A stretch of 64,000 nt of DNA from Erpetoichthys calabaricus (taxonomy: Eukaryota > Chordata > Cladistia > Polypteriformes > Polypteridae), in assembly GCF_900747795.2 (NCBI RefSeq), contig NC_041407.2, forward strand, positions 25,857,379 to 25,921,378, written 5' to 3'. The first letter of the stretch is position 1. Each line of letters opens with the position of its first letter. The notes under the pieces were generated by a model. That model saw only the letters and a program-made list of their open reading frames with translations. It ran no database searches and had not been told where the DNA came from. Shown in pieces: positions 56,100 through 64,000 of the stretch. Position numbers and translations under genes: made by a program.

Positions 56100-57556
56100 T
56101 ATATAGGCAAAACCCTATGTTCTATCCATTATCGTACTGCAGAACACACAGGCAATATTAGGGCCAAATCTATGAAGCACCCTGTTTCTGAGCATTTCAT
56201 TATCACAAACCACAAAATTTCAGATCTCAGGTTCACTGTTCTTGAAATAGTAAAACCACACACTCGTCGGGGTAATTTTGATAACCTATTGTTACGCAGG
56301 GAAGCACACTTGGATTTTTCAATTAAATAAATTTAAACGAAAAAAAAAAAACTTGACTGGGTGTGTTTTTTGTGATATAACCCTGAGTGTCTACCTTCTC
56401 TCGCTTTCCTTTCCTGTCAGACAGATGCAGACTTGTGTTATGTATGGAGTGTGTGAGGTACACAGGTTTTCACCATTTTTTCTCTGCAGTGAATGCTACT
56501 TTTTCTAATTCATTGATTTTTGGATTCTTGTTGTTTTTTTCTTCCAGCTAGTTGCAAGCCCTTCAGTTAATTCTTTTCTGTCTTTAATTATGTTTTTACT
56601 GGTGAGGTAAGCCTCGCCTTTCTAAGTAGTTTATTTGTGATGTGCTTATACAGTTGTAATAATTTATGGTTACTGTTTTTTTTTTTTTTTTGTTTATTGT
56701 TCACACAGCTTCGACCTTGATCATTTGACTGATGGTTGATCAACTCTTATTAGCCCCTGTCCCCTTATAATAGGCACCTTTACTGGTTATTAGTGGTTAT
56801 TGCTTATATTTTTTCACTTATTTAGTGTGTGTTTACATATTTTTTTAGTTCAATATTGATTTTCTGTGCTCTGAAGAAGAAGTTCCTCTTTGAAACGTGT
56901 CAGCCAGATTTACACTCCCCATCATATAAATAAGTGATGAATCCAGTGACACTTTGTTTAGTTTCTTCTCATGTTATGTCTGTCCAGGCTGCATGTTATA
57001 TTCTTTTTTTAGAATCACTGTAAACTAGTGGAACTGATCAGTTTTTTGCGGCTGGCTCACACTGTGTTCTAATTTTCTGTTTTTAATTTTTTCTGTTTTT
57101 TCTATTGCTTGTTCTTGGTTGTATTGACTTTATATACAGTACATCTTCTTAATGTTCAGTCGTGTTCACTTTTCACAGATACTCACTTTGTACTTTTGTA
57201 ACGATCCACTGAAAATAAAACTTCAATTCTCTGAGTGTGCAATGTTTTGTTGCATTATATAAGGGATATTTAATATAACTAATTATTGGGAACATTTTGT
57301 TTTCACATATGTTGATTGATATCTTAAGCCTATGTGACTGGATTTGTGAAGTTGATTGCCTTATGCACAATATTTTTTTCTATAAAATTGTTTATCTATG
57401 AAAATTGTTGCTTTTATTAAAAAATGAGACTGGAATTATATATTCTTTCATATTCATTGATTATTTTGTAAATTTTATAGAAACTTGTTTTAGTTTCTGC
57501 TTACTTTTTATTTATATATAAATATATATATATTTTTATATACACATACATACATA

Positions 57557-57816
57557 CAGTTAGGTCCATAAATATTTGGACAGGGACAACTTTTTTCTAA
57601 TTCTGGTTCGGTACATTACCACAATGAATTTTAAATGAAATAACTCAGATACAGTTGAAGTGCAGACTTTCAGCTTTAATTCAGTGGGGTGAACAAAACA
57701 ATTGCATAAAAATGTGAGGCAACTAAAGCATTTTTTTAACACAATTCATTGTGGTAATGTACAGAACCAAAATTAGAAAAAAGTTGTCTCTGTCCAAATA
57801 TTTATGGACCTAACTG
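57557..57816. mobile_element. Tc1-derived MITE
   Basis: 260 bases between TA dinucleotides. The left end cagttaggtccataaatatt and the right end (complement identical) form inverted repeats of about 75 bases. No transposase is present. The same terminal sequence occurs at 9388, where part of a transposase survives, so this is the deleted form of that family. It lies in an AT-rich microsatellite next to the edge of the Penelope-like element. Confidence 0.9.
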
Positions 57817-58089
57817 TATATATACCTCTTATGACCTAATAAGCACATTTACACCTGCTTGTTGTTCTAGCTACAACACGTTGATTGTGCAATAAGACAC
57901 CGAGTGTATTTAAATGGTCTTTAATGACCTGGTTATTCACAGAAACCCAGTTTCCAAAATGCCATGTAAAACACTTATTCTTGTTAGAGAAACTGGGATA
58001 TTGATCTCTGATAAACCAGGTAAACTCACGTAGGTTTCTCAGGAAGTAGCCTGGTTATTTTTTTTTTTTTTTTTGTTCTTTGTTTCGCC
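57817..58089. other. Intronic stretch, nothing recognised
   Basis: T run near 58059-58074; otherwise no recognisable feature. Confidence 0.4.
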
Positions 58090-58282
58090 TTATACAATTT
58101 CTTGTATTAGGAATTTGGTAGTTTTCGCATACCCCTTGGGGTCAGAGCGCAGGGTCAGCCATTGTACAGTGCCCCTGGAGCAATTACAGGTTAAGGGCCT
58201 TGCTCAAGGGCCCAGCAGAGCAGGATCTCTTTTGGCAGTGATGGGGATTTGAACCGGCAACCTTCGGGATACCAGCGCACAT
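58090..58282 (-). mobile_element. SINE copy (family B), 5'-truncated
   Basis: In complement it reads ggttgccggttcaaatcccc (B box region), 'gggcccttgagcaaggccc', 'ctccaggggcactgtaca' and 'ccccaaggggtatgcgaaaa', as in the copy at 38053. The A-box head is missing. Confidence 0.8.
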
Positions 58283-61200
58283 TTCCTGGGTTACTGTTCA
58301 GGATGTTGTAGTCCATGCATGTCCAATGCAATCTGTTACTAGCTTATCACATGCCCCTAGCAAACACGGGTGGAAAACAGTGAAAACCTCAACAAAGATG
58401 CAGTTCCAGAGGCAAATACTTGGGTTGTCGCATTATTTCTTCTTAATATATCTGAAATTGCTAAATTTATGATGATGAGCCAATCCTGCAGTGCTGAGCT
58501 CAGCGGAACATTCTTGGGAGCAGTAGGGTAACGTGTTAAATGTAACGTGTGTTACGTAGTCTGATTACTTTTTAAAGAAATGAGTAACCTAATGTAACAC
58601 TTAATTTCTGAAATAAAAATGCCTGCTTATTATTATTATTCCAGCTGCACTAGGTGTAAGGCAAGAAACCTTGCTGGGAAAAGTTGGATGATTGGTGACA
58701 GGTTTATCACTCCAGCCACTGTGTTTATTGGTTTTAAATTGGGTTTAAGTGAGGCAACTATAAAACAAAGAATTCAGAAATAAAGGATTGACATTCAATG
58801 AGAAGTTTATTTCATGAAGGACAAATGTTAATTAAAAAAAACAAAGGAAATGGATTTGGAAAATTGATGACCACTAGTCTTGTACGTTGAAAGTTTTGAT
58901 TTTATATGCTGATTAAATGTCAATGCGAACACAAATCTAATTTAAAAGAGTTAAAAGAAAAATGTGGCAATATTTTCAAATCTGATTTGAAAAGTGTGTT
59001 GTTACAAAGGCTACTTTAAAGAGCTTTTGTAGATGACATGTTATAATCTGAAAGAATTATGAATAATCATAAAATTTACTAATATGGTACTAATTTTAAT
59101 AACTTTAGAATTTTCCTTTTATCACTACTTATTTTTTTTGGTTACCAAGCAGAAAATATTGGTTAATAAATTGGGTACATGCACATGGAAAGATAATTCA
59201 GGAAGGCCATGATAATAATAATCATTCTCTTTTTATAAAAGTCCCTTTCAGTACTTCGGAGAGTGGAAAATACCCAGTGTCAGCCCCTTACACACAATGT
59301 GTGAATAGAACAGCTTCTGGGAAATGTGTCCTTGTGTTATTTTCTGCAATATAAAGCTTGGCATCTATTTTCTTTAACAGTTTTTATTGATCAAAGGGGC
59401 CGAGTTACAATTATGAAATGTGATCAAAATTCTCATTTCTAGTGTTGACTTACAATATTTAATCTTCAACAGATCTGGCCTATTTAGCTTTATTGTTAAA
59501 TTCCCTGTGCTTTCACAGCTAGGAATTCTGATATTCTAAACTATGGAACTGTCTGCTATTAATATTTTACTTTCTACATCAGTAGACTTTCTATTAAGTA
59601 ATAAACACCTGTTTTGTGTCTGAGATGGATGCCAGCCTGAAAGTTTCTTGTTAGTAGCAGCATTATCATGCCTATAGAATACAGTGAAATTCTTTCATGC
59701 ATTTCCAACCAACATGTAACATGTCGATATTCTTTGGCACCATTATAAATAAGAATATATTAAAATGCATAATGTAATGTTACTTAATATTTTTCTGATG
59801 TACACTTTTTTCTTGTTTTTATACTACTTGTTCAGTTATGCTCAGAGTTCCAGCAAGCCTGCTTTGAGTTGGTTGAACATGAATGCCTTTTGGACCCCAG
59901 TATGACTGCAGCTCACCCCTATATGATTAAACTGATGCTGCTGGTGATTTTAAACACTCTAATAACAAGGTGGCTGGAAGGCTTGAGGGTGAATCTGAAA
60001 TACTCACAACTCTGCCAGTCCAGGTTTCTGTTTGTCCTAAGGCTATCTGATCCCTAATGCTTGCATATCTTTCCCAACTCTAACTAAGTAAGCTTCCGTG
60101 GCATGGAAAATAGTCTGTAATGCAAGTAAATGAAATATGGTTAAAAGTACTGTGTCACAAGATACAAAAAAAAAATGCACACACATTTGAAAAGTCATGT
60201 CATTTCTGTTTACTTTTAAATTTATAATCCATACTGCATTCCAAAATGGACATCCGTCACGTAAAAGGCATCAAAACTACACATTCTACGGAAAAGCTGA
60301 CTTGCTGAAAGATGCAACTCCCTTCAGAAATGCTTTTGTTTTGCTGATCCCAACACGAAGACACAGACGTATGGTGATGAAGTGATGTTCTGTCGATACG
60401 GATGCAGAGCTCAGAATGCCATTTCTGCACGCATAAAAACCCTTCAAGCATAAGAAGTCATGCTTAGTGAGTACAAGTCTTAAAAAGAAAAGCCGAGGGA
60501 GCCCAAACTAAAAACACTGTGCTTTTACAGGTCTTCTGCTGATGATTATTCAGATTTTAGGTTACTACCAAGGTCTGAACTTAATGTCTGTTGAGTGAAC
60601 TTAATTTTGGAAATGGATTGCTATTCTCTAACGCCTTGATGCCAACTTTGTACTTGTCAAGACTGACATCTGTACACAAATTAGTCAACTGTGTGCTTTT
60701 TAGTCAATCCTTTGTGCAAAGCAGCCCACATAAAGCCCATAGCAGCACTTCTTGTGTGATTTTGGGCTATACAAAAGTAAATTGTATTCTATACAATAAT
60801 GCCAATGTACAGTAGCATTAAACTGTATTTCAACCCACTTCATTCAGTTGATGCTTACAATGGCTTTTGAGTCCATCCTGGAAACCTCAGGCACCTTTCA
60901 GCAACTAGTCTGGATGAAGTGTGAATCCATTGTAGTGACTACACACCAAAATGGTCCCACAGGGCCATGTTAGAACTGACAATTAACCTAACTTGAGTAC
61001 CTTTGGGGATGTCAAGTCAGTTATTGTCAGGTATACTCAGTACGTTGAAATTTTTACTTTCATGTGTCCTCAGAACGGGTTACATCAAAACAGTATCAGC
61101 AATAGACAAACAAACAAAAATACCCTGTATGTTGTATATAACTGTCTCTGAATCCATTGGGGTTGAGTGCCAATGGTACTGTAAAATTTGTCAAAAGGTG

Positions 61201-63169
61201 AGAGTGAGGAAAACATCCGGGCAGTATGGCTGAGGTCTTTAACAACTGTTTGCCTTTCTTTAAAGTAGTAAGTTTTCCGGGAGGTAAGCTGAAGTATTTT
61301 GGTAGATAATACATTTGGTGTGTTTTTTTTTTTTTTAAACACGCACACTATTAATATAATGCCTTTAACAGGAAAAATTGTAGGATTACATACAGGACAT
61401 AATTTCTTGTGAAAAGTACCACATACTGTATATTAGGCAAGAGGGCAGCAAAAAACACTAATTTTTAATAATTTCAATATTTATACTTGCATGCAAGCAT
61501 AGTTTTAAATAATGTCAAAGCAGGGTTTAAATATTTTACATATCACTACTGTAATTTAGTGCATACTTAACGAAGACCGTAGCAAACTGGTACTAAGAAT
61601 GGGCAGTGCTACCTGCCCCCCCCCCTTTTTTTTTTCTTCTTCTTCAGTGTAGAATGAAGACAATGCATTAAGTCCACCTAACCCAAAACCTGGTAGTGTT
61701 TAGCATTTGAAAAAGACCATTCATTAATCATGTCCTACTCCTAAATAGTTTGTGGCTGTTCCAGATCTTCATATTTTGCATTTTTCTCTTCTTGGAGACC
61801 AGGGTTAATCCTAGACTCCGTAGAATGTTGCATGGGTCAAGAGAGCAGCAGCAAAGCAGCACTGCTTTAGATGAACTACTGCTCAGCTCCGTAAAGCAGC
61901 TATACAGACAGAACACGCATACAGTGCTTTGAAATGTATGTCAGAAATTCAGAAAATGTGAGCAGAGCAGCTGGAGGATGTTGTTTTTTCCTTCTAAACT
62001 TCCCAAGCTGTTCCAGTCACGTGACAATCTTCCATTGCGGACAAGCGCTCGACTGCCTCAGTGAGGCCCTGTTCTGGACATCAGCCAAGGAGTGTGACTG
62101 CTGTGAAATGGGAGGCAGACTAGCCGTGACAAGAGGCACCACAATAGAGGGACGCAATAAAGCTAGAAATGACAAAAGTCGGCACACCATAGGGAGGCTG
62201 ATGAACTGCTTTCTGATCCTTGCCTTGCAACTGTACTCCTGCTTCCTTCATTTCCCTCTCCCTCCATTTTCAGTGCTGTACAGAAATGCCGAACAACCCT
62301 GAACATATGTAAATACTGGAAATTGTTGAGCCATATAATTTCGTTTTTATGTATTTGCAGATGGAACACAGGAATTGACAAATGCCTCGGACAGTTTTTT
62401 CTGTGTTTATTGAAAAATATTTATTCTGTAATAGATGGCACAAGAAATCAGTAAGCATCATGATAGAGTGAATTACTTTCACATTATTAAAGACTGTGGG
62501 GGTGACTTGGCAGAAGACATTACTAATTTATACAGTACTTGGGCATTCTCCTTCATTCTATGTCTTGTTTATTATTGAATTTACAACACAGTGTCTAGAT
62601 TTCTAATCCCCACAAGTATCTAGAGATACCCCCTAGTGGTATTCAGTAACACTGTCAATCACTGAACAAGGTGGTATGGGGTAAGGGGTGCGTCTAGTAA
62701 GCTGTGTTGTTGTGTATAAAATAACACGAGGCTACGCATTGTAATACATCCTTGATTATCGCAACACTGGAAAGTGGAGACTTGTTGCATGTTGGACAGA
62801 CACGCAAATACAGTAAGAACTGCTTTGTACTCCTTACACATGAAAACACTGCTACTGCTATTACAGAACATACATTTTGTCAGAAAATTCAGCTTTACCT
62901 AGCATTTTACTTTCGTCATGCTGTGATCTCTCAGAAGTATTTTTCTGTATCACTGTGCTTTCTTTTTGAAGCAACATGGATGTAGCAGTCAGTGACTGAC
63001 TGTTCTGTTGATTACTTTTAGAATTTCCACATATACATTGTAAGAGTGATCAAAGCATGTAAATATGTAGTAGTAACTCTACCTTGTAAAATGACAAAAA
63101 ATATATACTGAAAGTGTTGTTTGGAAAAAGGTGTTGTTTAGTTTAGACATTGTACACCATATCTTAATA
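58283..63169. other. Intronic stretch, little recognised
   Basis: It has a patch near 58530-58610 with 'taacgtgtgttacgtagt' and 'gagtaacctaatgtaac', which looks like part of an unnamed DNA transposon, a LINE-tail-like patch near 61010-61100, and C and T runs near 61616-61635. Otherwise no coding exon or element was recognised. Confidence 0.4.
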
Positions 63170-63507
63170 CATAATTCGCCGGTCTCCTCACTCACTCACT
63201 CACTCACCTCCGTCCGAAGCCGAATGCGCAGTCGCCTTCTGTGCAGCTGCACGAAAAACCTTACGAGACCGACATCACGGCAGGCGGCGGATTTACTGCC
63301 GCGAAAATTCAAAGAGAAAGCCTACTTCGATTAAAGCTCTAGCGGCTTGAAAGGTGATTTCGACTACAGCTTGAGGCCTAATTACGCATTCTGATTCAAT
63401 TACGCATTCATTCAATACACCTATATCAGGTTTGTGGTGCTTATACTTATTACTATTCTACTCGTGCCTGTTTCATCTTAAGTTGTCGAAACGGGCTCTT
63501 TGTCTAG
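63170..63507 (+). mobile_element. Non-autonomous Helitron (candidate)
   Basis: The 3' end has the Helitron layout: a 9-base-pair hairpin (gcctgtttc at 63466-63474 with gaaacgggc at 63488-63496, one G-T pair), seven bases, then CTAG at 63504-63507 followed by T. The 5' side carries 'tcgccggtctcctcactcac' with a CACT microsatellite. The stretch has a different base composition from its surroundings. The 5' edge is not certain and no helicase is encoded. Confidence 0.6.
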
Positions 63508-64000
63508 TATGCTATAAAGTAAGAGGAACGACTGGAGAAGGGGGTAGAAAAGGAGGGAAAAAGGATGGCAGAATATGTGACGCAGCTGTAACAAGGGAAC
63601 ATTTGTAATCTTGGAGTACAATGTAGAAAGGCCACATTTTTATTTCTAAAGTTTGCACCTAACCGCAGGCGATTGTGTGGTATTGTGGGATCATTGCAGT
63701 TTTCTTTTTTCCCCCCCAGTAGTTTGAATAAACCATGACATCATGTTGGCCCCACTGAATTTATAATTTTGTTGCATTTCTTTAGCTGCCATTTATAAAC
63801 TGGTCAGACAATGAGCTAATGATGACCGTTCCTCTCTAGTGATTTCGGTTGTATTGCAATATGACTACACATTTTAACTGTTATTAGTTAACTGTTATTA
63901 GCTATCTAAGAAGTCTCATTTTTATTTTAATCGCAATGTTTGAGTTTAGAAATGTGTAAAACCTTATGTTTTACTTTCAGAAATGTAACTGAGAAATCTT
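63508..64000. other. Window end, nothing recognised
   Basis: AT-rich sequence presumed to be SMURF2 intron. A C run lies near 63712-63718. Confidence 0.4.

Larger units (their letters stand above)
50480..57345 (+). mobile_element. Penelope-like element with long inverted terminal repeats, interrupted by three insertions
   Basis: The left arm (about 50480-50770) is complementary to the right arm (about 56900-57345): 'gcacactcagag' and 'accaagaacaa' match, as does 'ggattcatcacttat' with its complement near 56930-56945, over at least 250 bases with small gaps. Between the arms a decayed reverse transcriptase shows IVVMDTSQYVQEG near 51890, LVTLDITS near 52185, and VAMGAAFTPSIANLY and LIWKGTSGELQCF at 52569-52735. 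A GIY-YIG endonuclease shows GAVYLLCPC before, and IGKT, EHTGNIRAKS and RREAH after, the second Tc1 insertion. Reverse transcriptase plus GIY-YIG defines Penelope-like elements (Neptune type likely). Guests: a SINE (52254-52429) and two Tc1-like transposons. The thumb region is largely missing. Not functional. Confidence 0.82.

Noticed and set aside
59869-60057. 62-codon frame as a SMURF2 exon
   Set aside because: The sequence does not match the C2, WW or HECT parts of SMURF2, and no splice sites fit the required phase.
63189-63207. CACT repeats as a CRISPR or satellite array
   Set aside because: A short microsatellite inside the Helitron-like stretch. There are no spaced repeats, and CRISPR arrays are not expected in vertebrate DNA.

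Overview
This is vertebrate chromosomal DNA, most likely from a ray-finned fish. It holds spliced host genes with GT-AG introns, CpG-rich promoters, and a fish-type load of transposable elements: several Tc1-like transposons, hAT and piggyBac-like remnants, Rex1/CR1-type LINEs, tRNA-derived SINEs, a Penelope-like element, LTR fossils and a Helitron-like end. The SINE set makes me think of an early-branching ray-finned fish such as a polypterid. That is recollection and not proof.

Three host genes lie head to tail on the + strand. (1) ERN1 (IRE1-alpha): the last 11 coding exons, 5402-15013, cover the transmembrane segment, linker, kinase and RNase domains. The luminal exons must lie upstream of the window. 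(2) KPNA2 (importin alpha): a complete gene of ten coding exons, 17237-26824, plus a likely non-coding first exon, encoding 525 residues. (3) SMURF2: only the first coding exon, 31078-31129, in a CpG-rich promoter. The rest of the window, 31130-64000, is taken to be its first intron because no other host exon could be recognised there. The genes act in unrelated processes (unfolded protein response, nuclear import, ubiquitin ligation), so the order reflects synteny and not a shared pathway.

Mobile elements by region. 176-600: decayed DNA transposon. 2937-5005: LINE. 5153-5278: truncated SINE with perfect target duplications. 8167-8727 and 9388-9856: deleted Tc1-like elements. 11814-12344: hAT-like element beside an ERN1 exon. 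13560-14251: SINE and LTR fossil. 28600-30365: decayed LINE just before SMURF2. 32905-33600: LINE tail. 33803-34010: near-perfect palindromic foldback element. 37770-38730: piggyBac-like element with a SINE inside. 44473-46055: Tc1-like. 46740-48560: hAT transposase remnant. 49173-49741: solo LTR. 50480-57345: a Penelope-like element with long inverted terminal repeats, itself carrying one SINE and two Tc1-like transposons, one of which (54481-56099) has an intact 340-residue transposase. 57557-57816: Tc1-derived MITE. 63170-63507: Helitron-like 3' end.

Most notable: the nested Penelope-like locus; the intact Tc1 transposase; a one-base surplus in the last ERN1 coding exon beside the catalytic histidine of the RNase; three evenly spaced CCAAT boxes in the KPNA2 promoter; and two strong hairpin or palindromic structures in introns.
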